NCBI GenBank assembly: GCA_023213395.1
Contig: CM041465.1
Location: 165,733,741-165,797,740, forward strand
DNA from: Cycas panzhihuaensis
Taxonomy: Eukaryota; Cycadophyta
Length of the DNA: 64,000 nt
Reading direction: 5' to 3'
This document shows, one piece after another, positions 24,591 to 37,070 of the stretch. How positions within the stretch are numbered: position 1 is the stretch's first letter; the number at the start of each line of letters is the position of its first letter. The translations under genes were made by a program, and so were the position numbers. The notes under the pieces are model-generated. The model had not been told where the DNA came from. It did no database searches and worked only from the letters and a program-made list of their open reading frames with translations.

Positions 24591-25598
24591 ACTACAATTT
24601 GGACTGTGTCTACAAGAATTGCAAAGGTTTATGGTTGGTGTGGATGACCACCTCTTTTCTTAACAAGTAGGTCTCTAATGCTTAACTGCTTGATCCAATG
24701 CATAGAGCTCCTTATCGTAAGTTGGGTAGTTTATGACAACTCTATTAAATGTTTCTGAATGGTATGCAATCGATCTTCCCTCTTGATTTAACACTACTCC
24801 TATGGCATAACTTGAAGCATCAATCTCCAACTCGAATGGATTTTGCAATGAGGGTAAGACTAATACTAGTGCCTCATAAATTTTCTACTTCAAAAGCTTA
24901 AAAGATTTCTCTTGTTCATTCCCCCAAAGGAACTTTGCATGTCCTCCCATCAATGCATGAAGAGGTGTTATAATTTGAGAGAACTTTAAAATAAATTTTC
25001 TTAAATATTGACATATACCAATGAAACTTCTTACCTCTATTATTAATTTAGGTATGAGCCAATTAAGAATGACTCTAATCTTCATTGGATCAATTTTCAA
25101 TTCTCCTCCTCCAACTACAAAACCCAAGAAGATGAGAGATGACTTTATAAACTCATACTTCTTTAGGTTAAGTTTTAGTTGCTACTCTTAGACTACTTTG
25201 AGTACTTGCTCAACATGTTAGAGGTGTTCTTCCCATGTCTAGTTGAAAATTAGAATATCATCCAAATAAACAATAACAAAATCATCAATAAAAGGTCTCA
25301 ATACTCCATTCATCAACCTCATGAAGGTGGCGAGTGTATTGCATAAACTAAAGGATATCACCATCCATTTGAACAACTCTTACTTTAATTTGAGGGTTGT
25401 CTTCCAAGTATCCTCCTCCTAGATTCAAACCTAATGGTAGCCTGATTTCAAGTTCAACTTGTTGAAATATCTTGCAGACTATAGCTAGTCCAATAAATCA
25501 TCTATCTGTAGTAAGAGATGTTAGTTCTTTATGGTGATCTTATTCAAAGCCCAGTAGTTAATGCACATTCTCCATCCTCCATCTTTCTTCAACACCAA
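24590..25598 (-). pseudogene. Gypsy-1 RT (distal part) and RNase H
   Basis: Reading left from the copia-1 insertion: LKKDGGWRMCINYWALNKIT near 25598-25535, VIVYLDDILIF at about 25285-25253 with an intact YLDD box, LGFVVGGGELKIDPMKI near 25130-25080, RSFIGICQYLRKFI, then RNase H with FELEIDASSYAIGVVLNQEG near 24840-24780 and NYPTYDKELYALDQAVKH. One uninterrupted piece spans 25127-24885. The N-terminal RT residues (ENKEIKKQI, ELLE, GSPI) lie on the other side of copia-1 at 31335-31480, with TSD AACAA at the break. Confidence 0.9.
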
Positions 25599-25603
25599 AA
25601 CAA

Positions 25604-25984
25604 TGTTGGGGTTAATGATCATCACCCTACTTCCACCTTTCACACAGGAGAGTGCACACCCCTCTCCCACTAATTTACACATGTGGGTGCTTATATGTAA
25701 AGGTAAGTATAAGGTAGGGTTAAAGTTAATTTGAGTTAAGTTGATTTGAGTTACATTATATAATATTTTATTATTGTTTGAATTCTAGGGGTTAAGGAGT
25801 TTCCCTCCTCCCCTAAATTATATATTTGGAGGGGTGTGCAACCCTGGTGTCTTTAGAGACCACCTATATTGGAGATTTGTAATGCTCTCTCATCATGGAT
25901 TGAATACAAAGGCTTATGTATTTATGCAACAATGTATTAATTATTTGATTATACTATGCTCTATCTCCATCATTTTATCCTTCA
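25604..25984 (+). repeat. 5' LTR of copia-1
   Basis: It starts TGTTGGGGTTAATGATCATC and ends TATCCTTCA. It aligns with 30968-31329 throughout, for example over AGGAGAGTGCACACCCC, TATATAATATTTTATTATT and GGCTTATGTATTTATGCAAC. Indels account for the 19-base length difference. Confidence 0.92.
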
Positions 25985-25986
25985 TT

Positions 25987-25998
25987 TGGTATCAGAGC
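25987..25998 (+). other. Primer-binding site of copia-1
   Basis: TGGTATCAGAGC, a perfect match to the tRNA-iMet 3'-end complement used by plant LTR elements, two bases after the LTR end. Confidence 0.92.
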
Positions 25999-28900
25999 AT
26001 AGATTGTTGGCATATTTAAGTTTTTTTTTAAGAAGAAAGAAGATTTATTAGCATCTAAAGTAGATCTACTCACAGCAAGCTAATATTGGTTATATTCATT
26101 TTCTGTAAAATTTATTAGTAGTTTCTTGGATTATTTTTCATCAAAATCTAATTATTCTTGATTTATACTTGTAAAATAACAAATATTTTTTTAGATCTAT
26201 ATAGGATCATAGCTACAATCAACAAATATTCAAAGATTTATCACTCTGTGAAGTTTTTATTAACAAGTTTTACATAATTTTGTCAAATACTTGGCCATTT
26301 CTAGTGTATTTTATCTATTTATTCAATATTTTTTTAGATTTGTGTAGGAGCATAGCTACAATTAATAAATATTCAAGATTTCATCTCTCTACAAAGTTTT
26401 ATCAATAAGATCTATATATTTTATTAAATATTTGATTATTTTTAGTGTATTTTATATATTTATTCAATATTTTCTCTAAATCTATGCAATATTTTCTCCA
26501 GATCTACATATTTTATTAAATATTTGACCATTTTTGGTATATTTAGTCTATTTATTCAATATTTTTTCTCAGATCTATGCAATATTTGGTGCATATTCAG
26601 CCTAATAAGTTTTCTAGAGAATTTATACTATAAGTTCTATTATCTATTCATCTTTTTTCAAGGTTTTGAAAGGTTTCTTAACTTTGGCAAGCTGGTGTGA
26701 TCTCCATACTACACAAAACTGCAACCAGTGACTACTCATTTCGATTGTAGTCGAATTAGCTATGTAGTGAAGGAAATGGCACCTCGTTTTGTCCACTCTA
26801 AGTGGAGATATTCTCCTTAGACCGCCAAGTATTCTCACTAGCTACTCAAATCCCACTATCTTCCTTATATTTGTTCTCTCTAAGTTATTCATCACTATTT
26901 TTTAAACTTTTTTAAAGATTCGTGTGTGCCAAGACCCTGCACCCATGTTGGAATAGATTTAGCATTCGTTCTATGCTTTGTGAGGCTGTACAGATTCACT
27001 TTCTGCTATTTCTCTTTTTTTCATATTAAAACCGCTTTCTTGAAGAGTTTTGGTTATGTTTCTTTTACATTTTTTCAAATTTCTGGTTGTCTTTGATGAC
27101 CTAGTGCCCGGTCTTCATTACCTATCATTCTGTCTAGGGTTCCACCCCCTCCTGGGTCTGCTCTACTCACTGTCTGAGTTTGGTTCTTGTAACCCTAGTT
27201 GCCTCACATCTTTAAACTAAACCAACGCCTCACTATACAATTTTCATTTTTTTTTTAGTGACAATATTAGACAAATCATAAGGAAAATGTGAGTTATGTG
27301 TTAAGTCTTTTAGTTATGAGGCCCTTTGTGGTAGGTTTTCTCTCCTCTTCCTGCCATTCCCAGCCATGTGATTACCTGAATGTGTAGATGCAATTTTATA
27401 ACTGCATATTCTATGCACTTAATAGGCCTTTTTTCCATTTTTTTTATATATGTAAATATCTGTGTTGTGGTTTTTTACAGACGTCAGAGTTGTCAATGAA
27501 GCTTGACAGCCACTCAAGCTCTTCCAAGGCATCATTTGGGACGTAAAATTCTCATTGGGTAGATGTCCATCTGCTTTGACTATATTCAACATTCTAATTC
27601 CTCCATTGCAGCTCCTCTCTAGGGTCTCGCTGGACGCTTCCATCTCCGTTATAGAAGAGTCTAAAAACACCTCGTCACCGCCTATCGATCCTCTGATATC
27701 TTTGTTATAGACTTGCCTACTCGTTGTGTTTTGGATCAATCGATCTAGTCGATCTTACATGTTGTTTTGCCTTTGTGTAGTCGCGCAGGCCACGCACAGG
27801 TTCGGCGATGGTAATAACATTAGATTTTATTTGTTTTTTTCTATTTATTTTTTATAAAGTTTGAATTAATAAAGTTATATTGAATATCATTTTAAATCCA
27901 AGATTTTAAAGACCTTAATCCCTTTAGACTTTATCCCCCAGTCATAAGTTCCCTTCACATGACCTTTAGCCCATTTTGAAAGGGGCTTTCTAGTTTTATA
28001 ACTATTTTCCTTTTTATGTTTTTTTAATTTTCATTAAAATATAGGGTACCTGGTTAAATTTTTGCTATATCTCTTATCTGGAGTATCAGTTCATGATGAA
28101 ACCTATCCCATTGAGTCCAAAATTTTCTGAGGTATAATTTTGACTAGTTATTTACCATATTCGAAGTTGATTTGACCTGATTTCAATCAATTTAAAGTCA
28201 ATCATTTATTTTCAAAGTCTTTTTAAATTATTTTTATAAAATTCCTTTTTATCAAGTTATACTTTATCACCGAGAGATTATGTTTTACTTAGATTTGCTC
28301 TGTAGCCATCTATTTTTAGTGAACTTCATTACTATCTACTCATTTTATTTTTTAGCATTTGTTTTAATCATTATTTTAATCAGTGAAAGTGGCACTTTAG
28401 TTATTTTTATCATATTTACATAAAAAGTACTACTTACATTTTTAGTTATATCTTCTCAACCGAAAATCAGATTTCCAAATCGTGAGATTCGTTGGAATCC
28501 TGATTTAGAGAACTACTACCTAAAGGTATATTTTGCTTGATTTGACTCATTATCTTATAGGTTTGAGTAGGTCAAATTTGACCTTATTTTTGCTCCCTAT
28601 TTTATTAACCTTGGCAGGATACCTTTTTAGAGTTTCTTTAATATCTTGAGCTTTATAGCTCATAATTGAGTACAGTCTGATTCTAGTGAAAGATCTTTTA
28701 GAGATCTACAATTTTAATTTATTTTTATTTCATTTTGAGTCTATTTTATAGGTGCTCTAAGCTATCAAAGTTGAGGTACATAACAACTTTTAATTTATCA
28801 GTATTACATATTTTTATACACTATTTCTCAAAGTTTTTTTAACTAAAAAGTATATTAAGTAGCTCTCTAACTATATTTGATTATTTCACATTGTTCTATA

Positions 28901-30245
28901 AGTTTTTTACTAACATTTCATAATATTTTGAGCCCCAGGCTCCTATTAAGCCTTAAAAAGAGGACTGCATCTTTGGTACATTAAAATTTTGACTTGTAGA
29001 ATCTGTTCTCAAAACTATTAATTTCGTTGACTAGATATTTCATTAATCTTCAAATTGTTGTAATTTCACCTTATTTTGACATTGTTTAGTATAGCTTTAA
29101 AGCTACGCGATTTGAACATTTAAGATATCCAAACAGACTTGTCTTCTAAACTCTTTCTTAAGGAGTACTTTATTTATTTCTTATTGATCACTTATAATAT
29201 ATATTTAAGGCTTTTATTTAACTTTTATATAGCTTCTTTTAAGCTAGTTTACAATAGAAATTACTTATATACATCTAAAGCAAGTGACAAACCTGAAAAG
29301 GGTTAATGTCACAAGGTCATTACATTAGTTGATTATTTCTAAAAAGGGTTTAAAGTGAACTTTAAATTAGATCACTTAAGTGAAATGTACTTTCATGTGC
29401 ATTATGTATAATTTCATTTCACCTAACTCTAATACTCCCTCTCTCAATATAAAAGTAAAAGCTCAATGGAAGAGATTCATTCTCACCTCCCTATTTTGTG
29501 AGAGCTACTTTCTTTCTCTCAAGTCTCTTTTACTCCCATGTTTGCCTTTGTGTTTAGTGCATGGAGATGGATGATAGATCCACTCTTTTCAAAGCCAAGT
29601 GAACCTACAACTTAAAACGAGTACAATTCATTTTTTTTTTCAAGTTTCTTCTTTATATTCTTTATCTTTCAAAGTGAAAATATACTTATATATTTCAGAT
29701 TTTTAGCATTATATATCATCATCAAGGTAAAAGGATTTCTTGCATTGAAAAGAAAGCCATATTCTTGTTCAAATTTATGGATATTCTTTTAAAAGACCAA
29801 AAACTTAAGGATTCTTTATTTTTTTATCATCAAAAGACTTATTTCATATTTGCATAGTTAAAAGATCTTAGTTATATGCAAAATTTGCTCTTATATTCAT
29901 TATATTTCAAAGCATATTTGCAAGTCATATTTCAAAGTTTATTCTAAAGGCATACACTTATTGAAAGCACTTCTTCCATTTATCATTATTGAAAAATTCA
30001 TTTTCTTATTGCACTTATAAAAGTTGCATCTAGTTGATTTATTTTCTAAAGGCATCTTTTATTTTTCAAAGGCATTGTGATTACTTACATAATTCTTTCA
30101 AAAAGTATATTTGAAACTATATAAGTTTATTGATTTATTGAGTTCTTTGATTCCTTCTAAAGGCATATATTTTGTTGAGAAGTGTAAAAATTCACTTAGT
30201 AAAAGCATATTCCTTTTTCATTATGTACTAAAGTTTTCAATCCAA
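25999..30245 (+). other. Long leader of copia-1, no clear gene; possible captured host fragment at 26900-27830
   Basis: Most of this 4.2-kb leader is AT-rich and non-coding. Bases 26900-27830 are less AT-rich and include intron-like junction motifs: a pyrimidine-rich TTTTTTACAG at 27472-27481, and TTGTGTAGTCGCGCAGG to GGCGATGGTAATA near 27772-27815. A minus-strand ORF (27739-27419) is free of stops for 106 codons, with the peptide GGDEVFLDSSITEMEASSET. I recognise no family. A transduced gene fragment is possible but unproven. Several segments between 28040 and 29120 share a loosely repeated layout. Confidence 0.4.
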
Positions 30246-30960
30246 ATGGCAATCAATCTAAACAAAATACAATTCCCTATATTTGATGGCCATAATTTTT
30301 CATACTGGCATAAAACAATGTAAAATTATTTTATTACAAATAATCTTTGGAGTTACCTATAAGATGAATATGATCTTAATATTAAAGAAAACATTAAAAA
30401 AGATAATGAAACCTTAGCTTTATTATTTTGCACTATAGATGATAATGTTTTCTCTAAAGTTTATGAATTGACAACTTCCAAATCCTTATCAGACATATTA
30501 GTTTCTATTTATAGGGGAGAAACCTGCAATGTAAATGTATTTAACTTTGATATTATTGATCATGTGGGACAGGTGCCCAAGCAGTTTTATTGTGATGAAA
30601 AGACCAAGGAGAAAAATTCAAGTCAAATGCATGATCATCTTGTTACACAAGAAGTTGATCCTCTATTTGAGGGGGAGAAATTTGATGATATGATAGTTAC
30701 TCACAAGACAAAGATTTTAAAAGACAAAGTTAAAGTTTTAGGAGATAAAGTCAAAGTTATAGCCACACATCTACATTCAAATTAAGCTACATTTACTTAA
30801 AGATTTTTTAAACCGCTCAATGGTAAAATGACATATATTGCTAAAAGGATGAGGCGAGTTAGTAGTGATCAAGCTAAAAGATAGGTTTTTAAAGTTTTTT
30901 TCAAGTTCAAATTTCACAAGTTTAAAAAGAAGATAAAGTTGTTCGTGATGACCATTAAGG
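30246..30960 (+). pseudogene. Copia-1 gag fragment
   Basis: From the ATG at 30246 the translation has a copia gag start: FPIFDGHNFSYWHKTM, then YFITNNLW, ENIKKDNETLALLF and CTIDDNVFSKVYELTTSKS. This matches the copia-E gag in order (FDGTNF, YFITNDLW, CTLDNTIF). After about 100 residues it turns into a hydrophilic, Lys- and Asp-rich tail with repeats such as KILKDKVKVLGDKVKV near 30713-30760, then RRVSSDQAKR and FKFHKFKKKIK. Stops occur at residues 26 and 34 and at 30783. There is no zinc knuckle. It ends at the purine tract. Confidence 0.78.
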
Positions 30961-30967
30961 AGGAGAA

Positions 30968-31329
30968 TGTTGGGATTAATAATCATCACCCCACTCCCAC
31001 TTTTCACATAGGAGAGTGCACACCCCACTGCCACCAATTTACACATGTGGGTGCTCATATGTGAAGGTGAGTATAAAGTAAGGTTAAAATTAATTTGAGT
31101 TAAGTTATATAATATTTTATTATTATTTGAATTCTAGGGGTTGAGGAGTTTCTCTCATCCTCCAAATTATATATTTGGAGGGGTGCGTAACCCTAGTGTC
31201 TTTAGACATTGCCTATATTGGAGACTTGTGATGCTCTCTTATCATAGATTGAATACAAAGGCTTATGTATTTATGCAACAATGTATTGATTATTTGATTA
31301 TGCTCTGATCTCCATCATTTTATCCTTCA
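30968..31329 (+). repeat. 3' LTR of copia-1
   Basis: It starts TGTTGGGATTAATAATC right after the purine tract AAGGAGGAGAA (30957-30967) and ends TATCCTTCA before the duplication AACAA. Confidence 0.92.
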
Positions 31330-31334
31330 AACAA

Positions 31335-31760
31335 TAGGTGAACCGCAAGGGGAATAACTCATCTTGATCACTTCTTACTCCAAGAGTTCTTAAATTTGCT
31401 TCTTAATCTCTTTATTCTCCAAAATTGAGTTTCAATAGAGACTAAGATTGGGCAAAGTAAATCAGTAACCAGCTAGATTTCATACTTAATTACCCTCTTA
31501 GGGGGTAGCCCTTTTGGCTCCTAGAATACATCATTGTACTTATTCCTTAGGCCTTCAATCTACTATAATTATTTCTTATCTAGCACCTGCATTGAGGACT
31601 ATACTTCTTTTCTTCCACATTTTTCTTTACCATTAGCAACACAAATTTCCCACAAACATTAATCAATCTTTTTACTTATTGGGAGGATATTAGGGAGATC
31701 TTCCTTTATGGCTTTTATGCATTGATGAAATATGATTTCTCATCCTTGACGAGTCAAATC
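31335..31760 (-). pseudogene. Gypsy-1 protease-RT linker and start of RT
   Basis: Just right of copia-1 the minus strand reads ENKEIKKQI, ELLE, EVIKMSYSPCGSPI, the N-terminal RT motif that precedes the KKDGGWRM block on the other side of the insertion. Further right is a poorly conserved linker with stops. Confidence 0.75.
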
Positions 31761-32110
31761 TTTCTTAGTCCCCTATGATGGACTCCATCTATATCATAGA
31801 GATATGGACTGCCAAATATAACTTAACAAATATCCAAAGGAATGACCTCATATTTAACTTCATCAATGAACTTTTCAGAAATTACAAATTTAAACTTACA
31901 TTAGTTAGTAACCTACAACTCTGAATCTTTTTGCAACCATCCATGAGAATATAGTTTTAGATGTATATACATCTTTAATCCCAGCCTTTTCATAAATGCC
32001 TTTGAGAATAAGTTCTTTTAGCTACCTCTGTCAAAGATGGCATCAACCATACTTTGTTTCACTTGGATTCCCATCATAAAGAGGTCCTCTCTAATCTCTT
32101 GATCAACTTA
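31761..32110 (-). pseudogene. Gypsy-1 aspartic protease
   Basis: The minus-strand peptide VDAIFDRGS, then KNLFSKAFMKRLGLKMYIH, CKFKFVISEKFIDEV and ICQVIFGSPYLYDIDG is the gypsy protease fold in order, and it aligns with gypsy-2 protease at 46989-46609. The active-site triad position reads D-R-G instead of D-S/T-G, and gypsy-2 has the same change. A stop lies just after the motif. Confidence 0.82.
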
Positions 32111-32159
32111 TTGATGGCTATTTTTTAGCTTTGCATTAGCCATGAGCATTAACTTCTCA

Positions 32160-33214
32160 TTAGCTCCTTTAGTGCTGTAAATATCTTCATCTCCTATAAA
32201 CTTAAGTAAAGCTTTACCTTCAGCTTTGGCTTTACCTTTTCCCTTATTCTTAGGCTACTTCTCTAGATTTAGGAACCAACAATCTTCTATGATGTGACCT
32301 ACTTGTTTGCAATACATGCAAGAGACTTTGATTTGAGTGATATTGGCTTGTTTTTTCTTACCAAAACCCCCAATCAATTGTTGTCCAACGTTTCTAAGAA
32401 ACTTCTTTCCTTGGGCAGGTTTGTTACTACCTTCTTGATGTGCAAATCCTTTTCTCTCTGCATACATCTTCTTGTTCTTTTTCTCTATGGCGATTACTTT
32501 CTTGCTAGCTTCATCAAGCAATTTAACTTCAAACAATTAAAGTTCTTACTAAATATGATGGTGTAACCCACCAATATATTTCAACATTATATCTTTACTA
32601 AGCAAAGAGATGCCCAACACAATAGTTTACTTTTGAAATTCTATTGTATATTCCTCGATATTTTGGCTTTTTTCTTATCAGTAATATTGTGATTTAAGCC
32701 TCTGCTACTGTTCATACCCAATGGGATAAAATTACTTCTTTATAAAGGCTTTAAATCATTGCCATATGATTTTAACCACATTATGGGATTTGAGATATGT
32801 ATTCCACCAAACTAGTGTATGCTGAGATAATTTTAACTTAGAAAAAGTGATTTTCTACTAGTATTTTTACCTATAAATTAAAAAATAAGTTTCTAGTTGG
32901 TCCAACTAACCATCTAACTTTTCAGCATCTAGGCTTCCATTATAGATGGGTAATTCAAGTTTTACCTCTACCTTGAATGGATGCACTACCATTGATGGAC
33001 TGTAATCTTTGTCTTCCTCAGCTTATTGGTCTTCTATAGGCTCTTCACTCATCTCTTCTTTTACTAGTTCATCTTCTTCCTTCTTCTTGCCTTTGGTTGC
33101 TAAAGAAGATGTACCTTTTTAAGAAACTAGTTGTGCCACAAGTTGAGTTAGCCTCTCAAGGCTTTCCTCCATCTTTATGAACCTTTTCTCCATTTCTTAC
33201 TCTAGTTTAGCCAT
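32160..33214 (-). pseudogene. Gypsy-1 gag
   Basis: The likely start is the ATG at 33214 (MAKLE, then EMEKRFIKMEESLERLTQL, a coiled-coil N-terminus). An acidic linker (KKKEEDELVKEEMSEEP) and the capsid-like domain (LDAEKLDGWLDQLETYF) follow, then the open segment 32536-32255 ending in an intact CCHC knuckle CMYCKQVGHIIEDC at about 32317-32276. The middle part (32550-32950) has stops. The same domain order with matching peptides is seen in gypsy-2. Confidence 0.85.
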
Positions 33215-33385
33215 CTTCCTTTACTATCTACACTCCTTCTCAAGTGGTTTAGTTAAAGGCTCTCTAGTCAACTAGTACTGAAACCTAGTTTTCATAAAAT
33301 CTTTTCTTACAACAAAACAAAGAGACTTTTTCTCTCTTTTTCTTCAAAAAATCCCTAAATTTCCAAGGGTTTTAAGAAATTAATC

Positions 33386-33397
33386 TCTAATAGCAAA
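33386..33397 (-). other. Decayed primer-binding site of gypsy-1
   Basis: On the minus strand TGCTATTAGAGA lies where gypsy-2 has TGGTATCAGAGA (48246-48235), a few bases inside the LTR end. It is a mutated tRNA-iMet-type site. Confidence 0.65.
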
Positions 33398-33402
33398 AAT
33401 AT

Positions 33403-34483
33403 TGATCTGAATTTGAATGGAAAAGTGAAAAACTTAGTTTAATTAAAATAAATTAAGGAATAATATATAATATAATACATTATATTTAAAAATATTTTAT
33501 TTTCCTTATAAAATTATATTTTTTTTTTGCTGTACTAAGCATAAATAAGAATATTACAGTAATCTGGGAGTAGAGAAATATGTGTTGGGTATATGCTGGG
33601 TAGTTGCATACTCTTTAGTACCTTTACCAATGATTCTAATATGAAGACTTGGCTGTTATTTAGCCAAGAACCTTCTTTGGAGAAAGATTTCTACCTGGGC
33701 ATCCTCCTTGGACTATTACAGTTATTTTTTCTCCTCTACTGGTTGTATCTAAGTCTTCTTAGACTCTCTCACATCTCATGAATGGATTTGGACACTCTCT
33801 AATGCTCCTTCTAGTCTATTTTCTCTGCCACACCTCTGTTTCTCCTCTGTTTTTCATGTTGTCATATTTTTAAAGCAAACACTATGTTTTAGGCTACTAT
33901 CTAAAGCTTTATCCCCAAGTTTTTTGCTTCTCATGCTATGTCTATAATTGCAGGGCATTATTCCCTTACCTTCTAGACAAATATGGGTATATTTAAAACC
34001 CTACCATGTTTATTCTATTTTTAAAACTATTTTTTGTTTCATTTTCTAAACTCTATTTTGATTAAAAATAAATTTAAATCCATTTAAATCTATGTTTTTT
34101 TTCTCCTATTACGTAGAGGATAGTTATACAACCATCCTCCTAAATTTTTGTGTTAATTAAAATCTTTTTCCCTCATAAAAAATGTAATTTTCCTTTTGGT
34201 TGTCATTTTTGGATTACATCTGAGTTAGGTCTAGTCATAACGACTGCTAGTCTAGTCGCACCTAAGTCGAGTTTGGTCACACTGACTGGTGGTCTAATTG
34301 TATTGACTAGTTGTACCAACAATTAGATAGGTTGTACTAGAATATAATTTTTCTAATTTTTAAGAATATAAATAATACTTTTTCATTAAATGAAGGTTGA
34401 AAACATGAAAATAAATATTACTAGATGTTTTTATACTCATTTTTGAAGAGTATTTTGGATTAGTAGATCCAAAAATTAAATTA
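33403..34483 (-). repeat. 5' LTR of gypsy-1
   Basis: The plus strand starts TGATCTGAATTTGAATGG and ends AAAAATTAAATTA, followed by the target duplication GTCAC. It pairs with 21911-23016. It carries the same 21-base repeat array at 34211-34330. Confidence 0.88.
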
Positions 34484-34488
34484 GTCAC

Positions 34489-34990
34489 ATACGTGATGAT
34501 GTATTTTATGAGAAAGAGTAAACATATCATCTAAATATATGGGAATAATATTATTGATCAGGTCTTGAAATATATAAACCATTACTCTTTGGTAAGTAGC
34601 TCCAGTATTTTTTAATATAAAAGGCATGACCTTATAGATAAAAGTACCCCAAGTAGTAGTAAATATAATCTTATAACAATCTTGGGGTGAGATGGAGATT
34701 TAATTGTATCTAGAAAAGCTATCCATAAGGGACATCACCTCAAAACTAGTCATTTGATCCCAAATTTGATCAACGAAAAGGAGAGGGAAATTGTCTTTAG
34801 GGAAAGCTTCATTAATGTCTCAAAAGTCGATGTAAATTTGGATTGAACCATTTTTCTTTGCAACTGGAATTATATTAGAAACCTATTGAGAGTAATCCAC
34901 ACTCTCAGTGAATCCAACTTTGAATAATTTCTCCACTTCTTGTTTGATAGTAACAGAAAGACATGGGTGAATGGGTCATTACTTTTGGCA
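34489..34990 (-). pseudogene. Tat-M reverse transcriptase, proximal part
   Basis: The minus strand reads GFTESVDYSQ, IPVAKKNGSIQIYIDF, DINEAFPKDNFPLLFVDQI, SLMDSFSRYN, FTTTWGTFIYKVMPF and then IPIYLDDMF near 34545-34519. These are the standard RT motifs of Ty3/gypsy with an intact YLDD box. Stops replace a few Arg or Gln codons. It is cut after HKIHHH by gypsy-1; the continuation is at 21905. Confidence 0.9.
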
Positions 34991-36140
34991 TTTAGGTTTA
35001 ATGCTAGGAGTGACTATGATATTATATTCAATGACCTAGGAATCAAGACTGTGTATGTCATTATAGTCCCAAGCAAAAACTAAATGGAACTCATAGAAAA
35101 GATCCTTAAATTAAGTGATCTCTTGAGAGATACAACTAGATCCCAACTTAATAATCTTAGGGGTATCACCAAGTTCTAATTCAACATCTATAGTTTGCTC
35201 CATAAGCATAACATTTCCCTCTTCAAAGTGAGGAGGAGTAAGCTCTATAAGAGAAACTATCTCCTGAGGTCAGGAATGATCAACTAGTGGTGAATCAAGT
35301 CATATTACCTTTGAAAAACCTAACCTATGATGATTAGAGGGAAGATTAGAGGATGATCTCACTACATGTTCAAGGATCATCTCATCATTTTCAAAGTGAT
35401 CTAAGTGAAAAAAATTAACGAGGAGTAAGTTCTTTAGTAGATCAGTAGACAAAGAAGAGGGCTTAAAATGTAGGGGACAATCAACTAAAGAGTTTGGATA
35501 GGTTGGAACAAACTCAATAATTAAAGAACCTTGAGAGAAAGCAATAGGTCTATTAATAAATTTCCAAGTCAATGTAAAAGTTTGTTTAAATTCTTGATGG
35601 TAAAAATGATAATCTTGATTAGACAAAGACATCAAGATGAGGGATGATAGAGAAGTATTAATAGGATAATGAGAAGGAAAAGAAATTATAGAAACTAAAT
35701 TCACCTCTCGTACTTGACTAGAAGTATTTTGATTCCTTTAAAAAGTATCATGTGAATTGATAACCTTGTAATAACATATTCTTCTCATGTCTATTTAACC
35801 ATGTAACAAAAAGATGAGATTGAGAGAAAAGAGATATAGCATTAATAGGCACATCATATGGAAAAGAAATTACATGGTTAATCGAAGGATCAATCATAGT
35901 GGAATAAACTAAAACATTGCCATCAAGGGTAGGTACAAAACCTATGAGAAATAGCTTTGAATAGATAGAGAAATATTTATATCAGTAATTTCACTCATAA
36001 GCATTTCCTCACATGATGTAATAGAATATGAAGTTGTTTCTTCATTAAAAGAAGAGGAGAAAACTGATGATTGATAAGTCAGACCCAAAGACCAAGGAGT
36101 AGATGAGGAACCTGGTGAAATAGGGATAATCTCCACCAAA
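34991..36140 (-). pseudogene. Tat-M protease-RT linker
   Basis: An open stretch (35704-35300) contains LDHFENDEMILEHVVRSSSN and NHHRLGFSKVI. The near-identical layout LDHFENDKVILKYVVSSSLN, NHHKLGFTKCI occurs in Tat-C at 60310-60416. Closer to RT is FHLVFAWDYNDIHSL, the segment that usually precedes RT in this group. No enzymatic function is assigned. Confidence 0.7.
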
Positions 36141-36509
36141 TAAACATCTTTTACTTCTCCCTAAGGGGGAGGAGTTTCAATGGCAAAGTATTGGCCTAAA
36201 CCTAATGATTAAACGAAATATTTTGAAGAGTTAGATGGCTCAACAAGATCAGGAAAGGTCTCAACAAGTGGGATTGATTATTTAATAGGTTTTAGTTTTC
36301 CGCTTATAATTTTTAATTATCCCTCATGGATGAACCTAAGTTCACCAAAAGGGAATAATAAATAACAACCATTTGGGTGATCTATGGTCTACCCAAAAGG
36401 ATGTTGTATTCTAAATTGAGATAAATGATGGTCAATTAAGTAAGAACTATCTTTTCTTCTAGGGTCAGGGGAAGAGTCATTTAACCAAGGGGAACTTTAT
36501 GATTTTTAT

Positions 36510-37070
36510 CATATCCCTAATAAATCCACTCACATGGATCAAATACCAAAATTTCTATATCCTCAACAAGATGAAGAGGGATTACATTAACAGATGATTC
36601 CTCATCAATGATAGCATATTTAATGTTGATGTCATCCTTAATTATCTCAATATAAAATGGAGATATATCATTTTGAGCATGAGTGGTATAATTAGGTAAT
36701 GTGGTTAGGTTGAAAGAAAGTATGGAAGTGGATGAAGAGACTACAATAGGAACTTCTAATACATCAAATAAGAGATGGCATTGCTGAGGGCAATAGTTTA
36801 GCAAATCTATGACTGAAATAACAATAGAAATGGTCTTTAACTCATCAACCAAAGAGAATGATCCATTCTTTATACTAAAAGGAATGGATCTAAGTCTGAT
36901 GGGATGTAGGGGTACAAAAGGTAAAGAGTCAGGGTTCTTTTTCATCAAATCATTAAGTGATTTAGATGGACCTTTATTCTCTGTAGTCTCCACTATGTTA
37001 ATTATTCTCTTGGTCTCACCACCTTTAGGAGGTGGGCAAGGTTTATTATTAGTATGCTTTATCAAAGGAT
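36510..37070 (-). pseudogene. Tat-M protease region
   Basis: The minus-strand ORF 37065-36517 runs for 182 codons without a stop, one of the best-kept stretches in the window. It starts near KPCPPPKGGETKRIINIVET, has a basic middle with PLHPIRLRSIPFSIKNGSF, and ends in YAIIDEESSVNVIPLHLVED, the aspartic protease active-site region; the corresponding Tat-C peptide is EEGSFINIIPLHLLED. The overlapping plus-strand ORF (36809-37132) is its shadow. Confidence 0.82.

Larger units (their letters stand above)
25604..31329 (+). mobile_element. Copia-1: gag-only non-autonomous copia element in the gypsy-1 RT
   Basis: Two LTRs (25604-25984 and 30968-31329), TSD AACAA at 25599-25603 and 31330-31334, a tRNA-iMet primer site (25987-25998) and a purine tract (30957-30967) define an element with both ends intact. 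Its 4.98-kb interior has a leader of more than 4 kb and a copia gag fragment close to the 3' LTR; I see no protease, integrase or RT. This layout matches gag-only (TR-GAG-like) elements mobilised in trans by relatives. It is the innermost layer of the nest. Confidence 0.88.
21911..34483 (-). mobile_element. Gypsy-1: minus-strand Ty3/gypsy element in the Tat-M RT
   Basis: LTRs of about 1.1 kb lie at 21911-23016 and 33403-34483, flanked by the direct repeat GTCAC at 21906-21910 and 34484-34488. From right to left it has gag with a CCHC knuckle, protease, RT, RNase H, integrase and a basic C-terminal tail. Its RT is split by copia-1 at 25604-31329. Integrase follows RNase H in the gypsy order. 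Both ends and the duplication are clear. Confidence 0.9.
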
